DNA of 64,000 nucleotides. It comes from Mycobacterium pinniadriaticum (GTDB lineage: Bacteria > Actinomycetota > Actinomycetes > Mycobacteriales > Mycobacteriaceae). The notes beneath the pieces are model-generated. The model was not told the origin of the DNA. It worked only from the letters and a program-made list of their open reading frames with translations, and searched no databases. The stretch spans positions 23,962 to 87,961 of the forward strand of contig NZ_JAPJDO010000025.1 in NCBI RefSeq assembly GCF_026242045.1. The letters are read 5' to 3'. The first letter of the stretch is position 1. Each line of letters starts with the position of its first letter. Shown here piece after piece: positions 1 to 9,700 of this stretch. The translations under genes were made by a program, and so were the position numbers.

Positions 1-204
1 CTGAACATTCTGGCGGGCAACGGATCTCGCCTGCTGGCCACCACCTGGGGCGACACACTGTCGGTGCTGCGCCGCGACGAGGGCGTGGTACTGGCCAGCG
101 AGCCCTATGATGACCATCCCGATTGGCAGGACGTCCCCGACCGCCACCTGGTCGACGTGAGCGCCGGGCGAGTGTCGCTGACCCCCCTGAAAGGATCCTC
201 GTGA
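1..204 (+). CDS. egtC: Ergothioneine biosynthesis amidohydrolase EgtC, C-terminal part (partial at left edge)
   Basis: Frame 1 is open from the first base and ends at TGA 202-204, giving the last 67 residues of a protein (ends LTPLKGSS). The product is not recognisable from the tail alone, but it overlaps egtD by four bases (GTGA) and is followed by egtE, the order known for the mycobacterial egtABCDE operon. EgtC is an Ntn-type class II glutamine-amidotransferase-like hydrolase that removes the gamma-glutamyl group from the hercynyl-cysteine sulfoxide intermediate. The catalytic N-terminal Cys lies outside the window. The assignment rests mainly on context. Confidence 0.8.
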   Translation: MNILAGNGSRLLATTWGDTLSVLRRDEGVVLASEPYDDHPDWQDVPDRHLVDVSAGRVSLTPLKGSS

Positions 205-1166
205 CTTTCACGCTGTCGAACTACCTGGCCGCCGACTCGGCCACCCAGGCGCTGCGCGACGATGTGCGCAGCGGGCTGACGCAAACCCCGAAATCATTGC
301 CGCCCAAGTGGTTTTACGACGCCGTTGGTAGCGATCTCTTCGACCAGATCACCAGGCTCCCCGAGTATTACCCGACCCGGGCCGAGGCGCAGATCCTGCG
401 TGCCCAGTCACCGGCGATCGCCGCGGCAAGTGACGCCGACACCCTCGTCGAGCTCGGCAGCGGTACCTCGGAGAAGACCAGACAGCTGTTGGCCGCGCTG
501 CGAGACACCGGATCACTACGGCGCTTCGTACCGTTCGACGTCGACTCGGGGGTGTTGGAGTCGGCGGGCGCAGCGTTGGGACGTGAGTATCCCGATCTCG
601 AGATCGACGCGGTGTGCGGCGACTTCGAGGAGCATCTGGCCAAGATCCCGCGCGGCGGACGGCGCCTCTTCGTCTTCCTCGGTTCGACGATCGGCAATCT
701 CACGCCTGGCCCGCGCGCGCAGTTCCTGGCCGCCTTGGCCGATACGCTCGATCCGGGCGACAAGCTGCTGTTGGGTACCGACCTGGTGAAGGACGCCGGT
801 CGGTTGGTCCGTGCCTATGACGACGGCGCCGGTGTCACCGCCCGGTTCAACCTCAACGTGCTGGCGGTGGTCAATCGCGAACTGGACGCGGACTTCGACC
901 TCGCCGCCTTCGAACACGTCGCACGCTGGAACACCGCCGAGGAGCGCATCGAGATGTGGCTGCGGGCAACGACTTCGCAGCAGGCGACTATCGGATCATT
1001 GGGGCTGCAGGTTGACTTCGCCGCAGGGGAGGAGATGCTGACCGAGGTGTCGTGCAAGTTCCGGCCGGAGGCCGTTGCGGAGGAACTCGCCGCGGCTGGG
1101 CTGCGCCGCACCCACTGGTGGACCGATCCGGCGGGTGACTTCGGCCTGTCGCTGGCGGTGAAGTGA
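201..1166 (+). CDS. egtD: Histidine N-alpha-methyltransferase EgtD
   Basis: SAM-dependent enzyme that trimethylates histidine to hercynine, the first step of ergothioneine synthesis. From GTG 201 the protein has 321 residues, the usual EgtD length. An in-frame ATG at 123 lies inside egtC and would add 26 unrelated residues, so GTG is preferred. Visible motifs are the SAM-binding ELGSGTSEK (about 84-92), the acidic PFDVD strand end (111-115), GSTIGNL (161-167) with the Asn known to contact histidine, and the Tyr-rich PEYYPTR segment (54-60). GTGA overlaps on both sides (egtC, egtE) point to tight translational coupling. Confidence 0.96.
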   Translation: MTFTLSNYLAADSATQALRDDVRSGLTQTPKSLPPKWFYDAVGSDLFDQITRLPEYYPTRAEAQILRAQSPAIAAASDADTLVELGSGTSEKTRQLLAALRDTGSLRRFVPFDVDSGVLESAGAALGREYPDLEIDAVCGDFEEHLAKIPRGGRRLFVFLGSTIGNLTPGPRAQFLAALADTLDPGDKLLLGTDLVKDAGRLVRAYDDGAGVTARFNLNVLAVVNRELDADFDLAAFEHVARWNTAEERIEMWLRATTSQQATIGSLGLQVDFAAGEEMLTEVSCKFRPEAVAEELAAAGLRRTHWWTDPAGDFGLSLAVK

Positions 1167-2278
1167 GCACGCCGGAAACGCTGGCGCAGAACTGGCGTGA
1201 TGCCCGGCTGCCCGCCGCCGGTGTACACCTGGACAGCGCCGCGTGTTCGCGGCAGAGCCTGGCGGTGATCGAGGCCGCCGCGGCGCACGCCCGCCACGAG
1301 TCCGAGGTCGGCGGGTACGTCGCCGCCGAGGCGGCCGCATCGCTGTTGGACGCGGGCCGCGCCGGGATAGCCGCGCTGACCGGACTGTCACCGGAAGACG
1401 TGGTTTTCACCACCGGCTCCGGCAACGCGCTCGAGCTTTTACTCGGTGCGTGGCCAATGGAACGCACGGTGGCCTGCCTGCCCGGCGAGTACGGGCCCAA
1501 CCTCGCGGCATTCTTCGCCCGCGGGTTCGCGCGACGGGCGCTGCCGGTCGACGATCTGGGCCGGGTGGACCCTGACGCGGCGCGCACCGTGTTGGCGGAC
1601 AACCCGCCGGCGATGGTGCACCTGACCGCGGTCGGCAGCCATCGCGGTGTCGTGCAGCCGGTCTCGGCGATCGCCGAAGTGTGCCGGGACGTCGGTGTCC
1701 CGCTGGTTGTGGACGCCGCTCAAGCGCTCGCACAGATCGACTGCGTCGCCGACGCCGATGCGGTGTACTCCTCGTCGCGAAAGTGGCTGGCCGGCCCGCG
1801 CGGGGTGGGTGTCCTGGCCGTTCGGCCGGCCCTGGCCGACCTGCTGCAGTCCCCGGAGTGGGCCGGCTCGCTCTCGGCGCTGCAGTGCCTGGAAATCGGG
1901 GAGGCCAATATTGCTGCGCGGGTGGGCTTCTCGGTGGCGGTTGGTCAGCATCTGGCGGCCGGTCCGGAGCTGGTACGGCAGCGGCTGGCCGCACTGGGAT
2001 CCCTGACTCGCACCATGCTCGCCGACGTCGCCGGCTGGCGGGTGGTGGAACCCGAGGATGAGCCCACCGCGATCACCACCCTGGCGCCGACCGACGGAGC
2101 TGATCCGGTGCAGGTTCGTGCCCGGCTGATTTCCGAGCATGGCATCGTGACAACGGCGGCCGGTGTCGAGCGGGCACCACTGGAGATGACGACACCGGTG
2201 CTGCGGGTCTCACCCCACGTCGACGCCTACACCGATGATCTCGAGAGGTTCGTCACCGCGCTGCGCGCCGTAACCTGA
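1163..2278 (+). CDS. egtE: Ergothioneine PLP-dependent C-S lyase EgtE
   Basis: Aminotransferase-class-V-like PLP enzyme that cleaves the hercynyl-cysteine sulfoxide to release ergothioneine. It has 371 residues and starts at GTG 1163, overlapping the egtD stop. PLP-site features are LVVDAAQAL with the pyridine-binding Asp near 184, and SSSRKWLAGPRG with the Schiff-base Lys near 207. TGSGNALELLLG (about 84-95) fits the phosphate-binding turn. It is the last gene of the operon; the next gene is on the opposite strand 6 bp away. Confidence 0.93.
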   Translation: MSTPETLAQNWRDARLPAAGVHLDSAACSRQSLAVIEAAAAHARHESEVGGYVAAEAAASLLDAGRAGIAALTGLSPEDVVFTTGSGNALELLLGAWPMERTVACLPGEYGPNLAAFFARGFARRALPVDDLGRVDPDAARTVLADNPPAMVHLTAVGSHRGVVQPVSAIAEVCRDVGVPLVVDAAQALAQIDCVADADAVYSSSRKWLAGPRGVGVLAVRPALADLLQSPEWAGSLSALQCLEIGEANIAARVGFSVAVGQHLAAGPELVRQRLAALGSLTRTMLADVAGWRVVEPEDEPTAITTLAPTDGADPVQVRARLISEHGIVTTAAGVERAPLEMTTPVLRVSPHVDAYTDDLERFVTALRAVT

Positions 2279-2284
2279 AGCGGC

Positions 2285-2845
2285 TCAGCCCAAGAACTCA
2301 TCGAGTGCCGCGCGCACGGATGGGGCCTCCGACCCCTCGGCGAGCTCGATCAGCGCAGCTTCGGCGGTCATGGCGACCCACAGTTGGGCGCTTTCCAACG
2401 GATGCCGGCGCCCCAAGACTTCGAAGTCCGCCTCGCACTTACCTGCGAACTCGGCGTTGCGCCGGCCGATCTCCGCTGCGACAGCGGGTTCTGCGCGGGC
2501 CTCCAGCAGTAGCGCCCGGATGCCACGTTGCTGCAGACACGTGTCGAGGTAGACCCGCGCCCCCGCCATCAACCGGTCGCGGCCGGGCGGGAGTTCACCG
2601 ATCGCCCGATCGATGAGCTCGGCGATGTGGTCGTGAAATTCGCGGTGCAGCGCCAGTAGATAGCTCGCCCGGTCGCCGAAATGGTGAAAGAAACTGCCCT
2701 TGGAGACGCCCGCGTCCTCGACCAGTTGGTTCACGCTCAGTCCGGTGAGCCCGGTGCGCTCGGCCAGGCGCAGGCCGGACTCGATCAGCTTGGTGCGGGT
2801 CGCCGCGGCGGCGGCCTTGCGGCCGATTGCGGGTTGTGGTGCCAC
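2285..2845 (-). CDS. TetR/AcrR family transcriptional regulator
   Basis: A 186-residue repressor. The N-terminal helix-turn-helix reads LSVNQLVEDAGVSKGSFFHHF and is followed by an all-helical ligand domain. The frame stays open up to an ATG at 2908, but that start lies beyond the palindromic operator at 2867-2886. GTG 2845 (VAPQPAIGRK) gives the usual short N-terminus and is preferred. The divergent alpha/beta hydrolase gene starts 55 bp away across the operator, so the hydrolase is the likely target together with autoregulation. Ligand unknown. Confidence 0.87.
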   Translation of the reverse strand: MAPQPAIGRKAAAAATRTKLIESGLRLAERTGLTGLSVNQLVEDAGVSKGSFFHHFGDRASYLLALHREFHDHIAELIDRAIGELPPGRDRLMAGARVYLDTCLQQRGIRALLLEARAEPAVAAEIGRRNAEFAGKCEADFEVLGRRHPLESAQLWVAMTAEAALIELAEGSEAPSVRAALDEFLG

Positions 2846-2866
2846 GGTTACGACGATAACATCTAG

Positions 2867-2886
2867 TTGACCGACCGGTCGGTCAA
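2867..2886. promoter_or_regulatory. Perfect 20-bp palindromic TetR operator
   Basis: TTGACCGACCGGTCGGTCAA is its own reverse complement over 20 bp. It lies between the divergent TetR gene and the alpha/beta hydrolase, ending 14 bp before the hydrolase ATG. It resembles the ACCGACCGGTCGGT type of site known for many TetR repressors. Confidence 0.85.
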
Positions 2887-2900
2887 TGAAAGGAGCAACG

Positions 2901-3698
2901 ATGTCCACTGTGTCGACCAGGGTGGGCCCGGTGGCCTACTGCGATGAAGGCGCCGGACCCGTCGTCGTCCTGTTGCACGCGGTGTTGCACGACCGGCACG
3001 ATTTTGACGCAATCAAGCCCGAACTCGTCCGTGACTATCGGGTCATCGCCGTGGACTGGCCGGACCACGGCGAATCGCCGGCACCGTCGTCGACCCCGAG
3101 CGCGGCGCTATATGCCGATATCCTCGAAGACCTGGTCGCCGCGCTCGACCTGCCGCCGGCGGTATTCATCGGAAGCTCGGTGGGGGGCTATTGCGCGGCG
3201 CGGCTGGCCATCACCGACCCGACCCGAGTCGCCGCGCTGGTTCTGGTCGACACCGGTGGCTTCCTCGGCGGCCCGCTGACCAACATGTACTGCCGGATCC
3301 TTGGGATGCCCGCGGTTATGCGCAGGGTGCTTCCGCGTTTCGTCCGCAGCTACCTAGGTGCGCAGAGCGACAACGACCAAGCCGTCCTACGCCGCGTTAC
3401 CGAACGCGCGAACACCGACCAGGGAGTCCGGCTGGCCGCCGCGTTGTGGCGGAGTTTCGCCGCCGCAGATGCGGACCTGCGGGGTCGCGCGCCGCGGATC
3501 AGCGCGCCGACCCTGATCGTGTGGGGAGCGCGCGACACGGCGATCCCGGTGCGGTTCGGCCGCGGCACTGCGCGCGCCATTGCCGGCTCGCGCCTGGAAG
3601 TGCAGGACACCGGGCATCTGCCGTTCTCGTCGCAGCCGCAGAAGTTCCTTGCAGTGGTCAGACCATTCCTGGACGAGGCGATCGCGGCGGCCGCGTAG
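2901..3698 (+). CDS. Alpha/beta-fold hydrolase under TetR control
   Basis: A 265-residue single-domain hydrolase. The nucleophile elbow is GSSVGGY, the oxyanion strand is VVLLHAVLHD, and the C-terminal catalytic His is in TGHLPF. ATG 2901 is chosen because AAAGGAG lies 6 bp upstream; an in-frame ATG at 2886 sits inside the operator. No lid signature identifies the substrate, so esterase, lactonase or C-C hydrolase activity are all possible. The gene is divergent from TetR and convergent with the small gene at 3702-3902. Confidence 0.88.
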   Translation: MSTVSTRVGPVAYCDEGAGPVVVLLHAVLHDRHDFDAIKPELVRDYRVIAVDWPDHGESPAPSSTPSAALYADILEDLVAALDLPPAVFIGSSVGGYCAARLAITDPTRVAALVLVDTGGFLGGPLTNMYCRILGMPAVMRRVLPRFVRSYLGAQSDNDQAVLRRVTERANTDQGVRLAAALWRSFAAADADLRGRAPRISAPTLIVWGARDTAIPVRFGRGTARAIAGSRLEVQDTGHLPFSSQPQKFLAVVRPFLDEAIAAAA

Positions 3699-3701
3699 CG
3701 C

Positions 3702-3902
3702 TCAGGATTGGTTGCCGCGCACCCGACGGGCGTGATCGGGGCAGTACGCCCCCCGCGTTGTCGGCAGCCAGCCGTAGTCGACCAGCAACTCCTCGGTCGC
3801 GTGGATCTCGAACCTGACCCTGCCGTCGGCACGCACGGTCAGATCGATTGACGCGGTACATACTTCGCACACGATATGGCGCTCGCTGATTCGGTCGCGC
3901 AT
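3702..3902 (-). CDS. Small Cys-containing hypothetical protein
   Basis: A 66-residue protein with a CEVC pair near residue 12 and CPDH near residue 54, a spacing that could bind one zinc ion. The sequence between is a compact alternating hydrophobic/charged stretch. It ends 4 bp from the convergent hydrolase. I do not recognise the family; zinc binding is inferred only from the Cys/His spacing. Confidence 0.6.
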   Translation of the reverse strand: MRDRISERHIVCEVCTASIDLTVRADGRVRFEIHATEELLVDYGWLPTTRGAYCPDHARRVRGNQS

Positions 3903-4144
3903 TCACCGATCGTAATGCGAACCTGGCCGTCCCGCAGTGCAAGCCGGCCACCGCCTGGGCCGGAGCTCATCCGTGCAGTTCCCAATGGGCCGCGTTGGAA
4001 CCGGAATACATTGGGATGAAACCGGTTTGGATCATCGAGGGGGTGTCCAGACTTCGCGGACGGCGATCAGACGATGGGACAAACGCGGCGGCCGCGGAAG
4101 TGCAAGGGTCCGGATTGCGCTGCTCCCTGGCGCAATCCACAGAT

Positions 4145-4831
4145 TCAGCTCGCCTTGTGCGCGCTGAGCAGGAAGGCCGGCATCTTCGCCCGGCCCTTGT
4201 CGTCCAGGTCGGGCGGCACCGCCCCGGCGGGGATGTCGGGGAGCTCCGGCTGGTAGGCATGGATGGTGGCCGGCCGGATGTCGTCGATCACGAAGTACTT
4301 CGAGACCGCCTTCCGCAGTTCGTCCTCGTCGACCTCGTTGGGCTTGGTCTCCAGCTCGGGCGGGAAGGCGCCTTTCGCGAACACCAGGATGTAGAGCTGG
4401 GCGCCCGGTGCGGCAGCTCGGTGGATGGCACGCAGATAGGCCTCGCGAGCTTCGACCGGCAGGGAATGGAACAGCGTGCTGTCGACGATCGTGTTGAACT
4501 GGCCGTCGTAGCCGGTGAACGAGGTGATGTCGGCGCACGCGAAGCTTGCGTTGCTCAGACCGCGTTCCTGCGCGGCCCTGGTCGCTGCGGCGATGGCGGT
4601 GGGCGCCAGGTCGATCCCCACGACGGTGTGTCCCATCGCTGCGAGCATCAACGCCAACTCGGCGTGCCCGCAACCTGCGTCAAGCACATCGCCGTTGATC
4701 TTCCCATCCCGGATCAGCACGGCGAGCTCGGGTTGCGGCTCGCCGATGTTCCACGGCGGCGGGCCGGGGAAGGCGCCTTCCTCCCGGTAGATGCTGTCCC
4801 AATCCATCAACTCAGAATCCATGGCCCACAA
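4145..4831 (-). CDS. Class I SAM-dependent methyltransferase
   Basis: A 228-residue Rossmann-fold methyltransferase. Motif I is DVLDAGCGHAELAL (about 49-62), followed by VVGIDLAP and FACADIT. The WDSIYREEGAFP N-terminus resembles thiopurine-methyltransferase-like proteins. Position next to the GCS2-type ligase corresponds to Rv3699 in M. tuberculosis as I recall it. The start lies 1 bp from the stop of the upstream ligase gene, so the two are probably co-transcribed. The substrate cannot be read from the sequence. Confidence 0.85.
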   Translation of the reverse strand: MWAMDSELMDWDSIYREEGAFPGPPPWNIGEPQPELAVLIRDGKINGDVLDAGCGHAELALMLAAMGHTVVGIDLAPTAIAAATRAAQERGLSNASFACADITSFTGYDGQFNTIVDSTLFHSLPVEAREAYLRAIHRAAAPGAQLYILVFAKGAFPPELETKPNEVDEDELRKAVSKYFVIDDIRPATIHAYQPELPDIPAGAVPPDLDDKGRAKMPAFLLSAHKAS

Positions 4832-4832
4832 C

Positions 4833-6314
4833 CTACTCGGCGACAGCGTCCCAAGTGTGAACCGGATCGTTGGTGTGCATCAGAACGCAGTAGCGACGCA
4901 GCATCTCGGCCAGTGCTCTCGGGCGCGTCATGCCCTGCCGTTGCAGCGCCTCCACTGTCGCGACCTGCCACGCCGATCCGTTGCGCCCGGTCTTGGCCCG
5001 GCCTTCGATCACGCCGAGATAGCGTTCGCGCACCTCCCCGGCCACCCCCCAGCGGCGCAAGCCCTCATCGGCCATCGGGAGCAGGATGCGCAGGACCAGC
5101 TCGTCGGGGGTGATCTCACCCAGGCCGGGCCAGTACAGCCGGGCATCCATACCGTGCCGCGCCGCTTCGACAAAATTATCGTGTGCGGCAGTGAAACTCA
5201 TCTTGGTCCACAGTGGACGGTCCTCGTCGGACAGCACACGCAGTGCACCGTAATAGAACGCGGAGTTGGCCATCATGTCCACGACAGTCGGTCCCGCGGG
5301 TAACACCCGATTCTCCACCCGCAGATGCGGGCGGCCGTTGACGACGTCGTAGACCGGCCGATTCCACCGGTACACCGTGCCGTTGTGCAGCCTGAGCTCG
5401 GGGAGGTGCGGGGTCCGCCCGGCGGCCAGCTCGGCGATCGGGTCCTCGTCGGATAGTTCGGGCAGCAGCGAGGGGAAGTAGCGGACGTTCTCTTCGAACA
5501 GGTCGAAGATCGAGGTGATCCAGCGCTCCCCGAACCACACTCGCGGGCGCACCCCCTGGGCCTTCAGCTCGTCGGCCCGGGTGTCGGTGGCCTGCGCGAA
5601 GAGCTCGATGCGCGTTTCCGACCACAAGTGATGTCCGAAGAAGAAGGGCGAGTTGGCGCCGAGAGCCAGCTGAGGGCCGGCCAGCACCTGGGCCGCGTTC
5701 CAGTTCGCGGCGAAGTCAGTGGGCGACACCTGCAGATGCAATTGCATACTGGTGCAAGCGGATTCGGGAGCGATGGACTCCGAGTGCAGGCTCAGCCGCT
5801 CGGGCCCGGTGATGTCGATGAGGATGTCCTCGCCGCGGGCGGTGAAGATCGAGTCGTTGAGGGCCTGGTAGCGCAGCGACGGGCTCATCCAGCTGCCGGT
5901 GAGGTGCTGCGGCATCAGGGTCGGCAGGATGCCGATCATGACGATGTGGGCATCGTCGGTGTTGGCCTTGGTCTCGGCGGCATTCAGGCTGGCGCGGATC
6001 TCCGCCTCCAGCTCGAGCGCGGTGCGGCCGGGCAGCGGGCGCGGCGGAACATTGAATTCGATGTTGTAGGCGCCCAATTCGGTCTGATAGGCCGGGTCGG
6101 CGATCGCGGCCAGTACCTCTTGATTGACCATCGCCGGATGGTAGTCATCGTCGACCAGATTGCACTCGATCTCCATCCCGGTCAGCGGGCGGTCGAAGTC
6201 GAAGCTGGACTGCGCCAGCATCGTTTCGAACACGTCGAGACACAGCTGCACCTTGCGCCGGTACTCCTGCCGGTGTGCCCGGCTGTAGCTGGCGTGCTTG
6301 ACCTCTTCGCCCAC
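4833..6314 (-). CDS. GCS2-family carboxylate-amine (glutamate-cysteine type) ligase
   Basis: A 493-residue ATP-dependent ligase of the glutamate-cysteine ligase type 2 group (COG2170-like). GMEIECNLVDDD carries the paired Glu residues of the metal/ATP site, and YNIEFNVPPRPL and VENRVLPAGPT match the family. It is distinct from EgtA, which would lie left of the window. The frame stays open to 6539 into AT-rich DNA, but GTG 6314 (GEEVKHASYS) gives the family N-terminus as I remember it. Probable Rv3698 orthologue. Its real substrates are not established here, and it may not make gamma-glutamylcysteine. Confidence 0.8.
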   Translation of the reverse strand: MGEEVKHASYSRAHRQEYRRKVQLCLDVFETMLAQSSFDFDRPLTGMEIECNLVDDDYHPAMVNQEVLAAIADPAYQTELGAYNIEFNVPPRPLPGRTALELEAEIRASLNAAETKANTDDAHIVMIGILPTLMPQHLTGSWMSPSLRYQALNDSIFTARGEDILIDITGPERLSLHSESIAPESACTSMQLHLQVSPTDFAANWNAAQVLAGPQLALGANSPFFFGHHLWSETRIELFAQATDTRADELKAQGVRPRVWFGERWITSIFDLFEENVRYFPSLLPELSDEDPIAELAAGRTPHLPELRLHNGTVYRWNRPVYDVVNGRPHLRVENRVLPAGPTVVDMMANSAFYYGALRVLSDEDRPLWTKMSFTAAHDNFVEAARHGMDARLYWPGLGEITPDELVLRILLPMADEGLRRWGVAGEVRERYLGVIEGRAKTGRNGSAWQVATVEALQRQGMTRPRALAEMLRRYCVLMHTNDPVHTWDAVAE

Positions 6315-6720
6315 GGCGTTGATGCAACCGGTTCGGGGGATGCCGCGCAAGCGAATCACCGAGATCCCGGCGCCATCGGGCCAGTAGTACCCGGCATTCG
6401 AACGGTGAGGTACAGGGCCGGTTGCTCTATCAAGGTCTGGAACGGGCTCGCACGTGGACGCCGCGGTGCCAAGGTTATTTCGTATGCAAAAAGCACGCGT
6501 TATCGGGCAAACGAAAAAGTAAATAATTAATCTAACCAATAATTATTCCAATTCAGTGGAAATATTTGCTAGAAATCGGCATCTGAGCACGTCATAAGGA
6601 TTAACGGATTTCTCCAAAACTGCCGATCGGACCTTCCTTCTATGCGATGCTACTGAAATAGGAATTCTCCAGCAAACAGCGACACGCGCGTCGGTCTATT
6701 GAAGAGACCTCCAAGGAGGC
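6315..6720. other. AT-rich intergenic region upstream of the surface-protein gene
   Basis: About 400 bp without a convincing gene. The part from about 6470 to 6660 is strikingly AT-rich for this genome, with several short A/T runs such as AATAATTATTCC. It presumably holds divergent promoters for the ligase (minus strand) and the surface-protein gene (plus strand). A strong AAGGAGG lies at 6713-6719. I cannot assign exact -10/-35 elements. Confidence 0.6.
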
Positions 6721-9700
6721 ATGATGAGCGCATCGTGCATTTTCCGAAATACTGCGACTGACGCGAGCCGCCCCGATATCCGGCGGGTGGATCACCTCCC
6801 ATGGACACCGGCTGCCTGCCCCTCGCGCTACGGGCAATACGTTGGGCGGGTCGGCGCGATCGCGGTGGCGCTGGGGGTGGGGGTGGGGTTGTCGAGCGGC
6901 GCGGTCGCCGCCGCTGATGACTCGGACTCGTCGTCCTCGTCGGTGGGGTCGTCGGAGCAGGGTTCGCCGTCGGCGACGAAGTCGTCGGGTAAGGGTTCGG
7001 TGCTGGGTAGGAATTCGGCTGGCCGCAGCCAGGTTTCGAGCTCGGGTGTTCCGCGCTCGGAGGTTGGGCCCTCGGGGGTGGCCAACGCTGCGGGGCCGGC
7101 GGCGACGGTTCGCAGCTCGGGTGGGGCGGTGTCGGCCGGACTGCGCTCGGGGCCGCGGAAAGCCGAGGCGAGCGCCGCGACCGGCGCCAAGACCAGCGCC
7201 GTCAACGGTCGTTCCGGTCCGGCCGTCGCGGGGTCGGCGCGCAAGTCCACACCTTCTGCCGCCACCACGAAGAGCGGATCGTCGGCATCGGTGCCCGCCG
7301 TGACCGCTGTCGATCGGGTCGCGGCCGCGACCACCGCTTCGCCTGCCATGCCCGCGCTGACGTCGACGAGTCGGCTACTGCCGGCTAATTTACTGCGCGC
7401 GGTGCTCGCCCGGGTGTTGAGCTGGTTCGGGTTTGATCCCAACGCCAATCCCGGCCAGCCCTTCGGCCTGGCGGTGCTGGCCTGGGTGCGCCGCGAGATC
7501 GAACACACCTTCTTCAACCAGGCCCCCACCACAAACTACGACCAGAGCGCCAACGGCCTGACCGTCGACGGGGAGCTCATCGGTGACCTCAACGGCGCCG
7601 ACACCGAAGGCAACCGCGTGCGCTACGAGCTCGTCGACGACGCCGAGCTGGGTACCGTCGAGTTGCTCGACGACGGCCGGTTCAAGTACACCGGTGACCT
7701 CGCCGAAGGCCAAACCGATCAATTCACCGTCAGGGTCTTCGACGAGGCCGTGCATCTGTTCACCCGGCGGTCGACCTTCACCACGGTGACCGTTGGATCG
7801 GTCGACGACCACGACATCACCCACAGCACCGTCGACGGCAAAACCGTTGCCACCGGCAGCCTCAACTACGCCAAAAGCGCCGACGCCGACCTGAAGTACT
7901 ACGTCGCCAGACCGGGCGCCTACGGTGAGCTCACTGTCGATGAGGCGGGCAACTACCTGTACACCCAAACCACTGACGCTGCCGAGTTCGGCCTGGAGAC
8001 GTTCGACCACGTCAACATCAGCATTGTCGATGCCGGAAAGGTGAACGGCGTCGTCACCATCCACACTGTTCGGGTTGACGTCGCCCTCTCCGATGAGAAC
8101 GGGTTGCTCGCAGTCGACGAACCCATTTCCGTCACAGCAGTCGCCGAACCGCCGGCGAGCGCCAGCCTTATTGACACCGCAGCGCTGACGGGCAGCGACC
8201 TGAGCACCAGCTCCAGCAACAGTGACTACTACACCTACACCTACGACAACTTCTCCAGCCAAACGGTCATGTTCGCCGGTTTCGCCGTCGGCGGGGACAA
8301 GACTGACCTGGCCGCCGATCCGGGCAACGTGGAGGACTATCCGGTCGTAGGCGCGATGTACCAGCCCGGTGAGTCCGCGACGATCAAAGTCGAGGAGGGC
8401 TACGAGGTCTACCCGGTCTTCGTCGGCCTGCCCAACGACGACAACACCAACAACGAAACCATCAGCGTCTATGTCTTCAAGGCAAATCCGGGGGGTGGCG
8501 CCAACTCCGTGTCCGGATGCCAGTCCGCAAGTGGCCTTCATGGATGCGGAGTGGTAGAGGAGTCGACGACGGTTATCGAAACCTCGTCGGGTGACTACGA
8601 CGACTACACCGAGTCTTGGATGTCGGACGCCATCGGCGCGTCGGTGATCTATGACTCCGATGATGCGGCCAAGCAGGCCGACATCCTCAACACGGTGTGC
8701 AGCGCATCCGGTGCGACGTGCACGTTCACGGTTACAGCGAGCTCCCCGTCTTACACCGACTACGGCTCCGATCCGGTCTTCACCTACTACAACACCTCCG
8801 GCACGGCCGCTAACTCAACGGTGTCCAAGGAAACCGTCACCAATTCCACCACCTACAGTGTGGCCCTGAGCTCCACGCAGCAGGACACGGTGCTCGACAC
8901 CATCGACACCGCGATACTGGAGGCATTCGGCTACACCGTCTCCGATGACTGGTCGAAGACCTACGATCTGCAGATCACCGATGTCCCGGCCGACTCCACG
9001 GGCTCGCTATACGCGGCATACCCGATCTATGTGATCGAGGGAGATTGGGACGTCACCCTCCAATATGCCGAGTGGGAACTCCAGGACACCACCTACAAGG
9101 TCGTCTCCGCCGAGTCCGACGGCACCTCCCTGGGCGACGCCGAATGGGACGTCAGCTGCGCCGACGACGGCTGCGGCTATGTGGCCAAAGAGGTTGATTC
9201 TGACGAGACGACCTCAGCGGCGTCACTGATCGCCGTGACGACTTCGCAGTCGGACGTCGACCTGGCCAGCACCACCGGCTACACCGCGGCAGGAGCCATC
9301 CAGGCCAGTACCGACCTCGACGACGTGCGCGGTTTGGCGCTCAGTGCGGACGGCCTCACGCTGTGGGCCACCAGCTACTCGGGCGAAGAGGCCGTTCGTG
9401 TCTCTAGCGCCCTGGGCGAGGACGACCTGACTGAAATAGCCTTGTACGAACCGGCCTTGGGAATCCTGCTCAACTCCGACGCCACCTTTGTCTACGTCAC
9501 CGAACCCACCGCCGACGCGGTGTGGGTGTACGACATCCACACCGATAGCCAGTCGAGCGTCACCACCGACGGCATCCCCACCCGGCTAGCCCTCGACGAA
9601 AGCGAAGAGTGGCTCTACGTCGTCGACCAGGGCGCCACCGCGGTGGACCTCATCGACCTCAGCGACGGTAATGCGCTGTCTCGCGCCGCCGACGCCACCT

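Noticed and set aside
3903..4144. Possible gene or regulatory element in the 240-bp gap
   Set aside because: Frames here are short and shadow-like; only weak AACCGG/CCGGTT symmetry is visible.
7390..8541. 383-residue minus-strand frame inside the surface-protein gene
   Set aside because: Antisense shadow of a long, well-supported coding region; no ribosome site and an Asp/Val/Gly-rich composition typical of reversed GC-rich codons.
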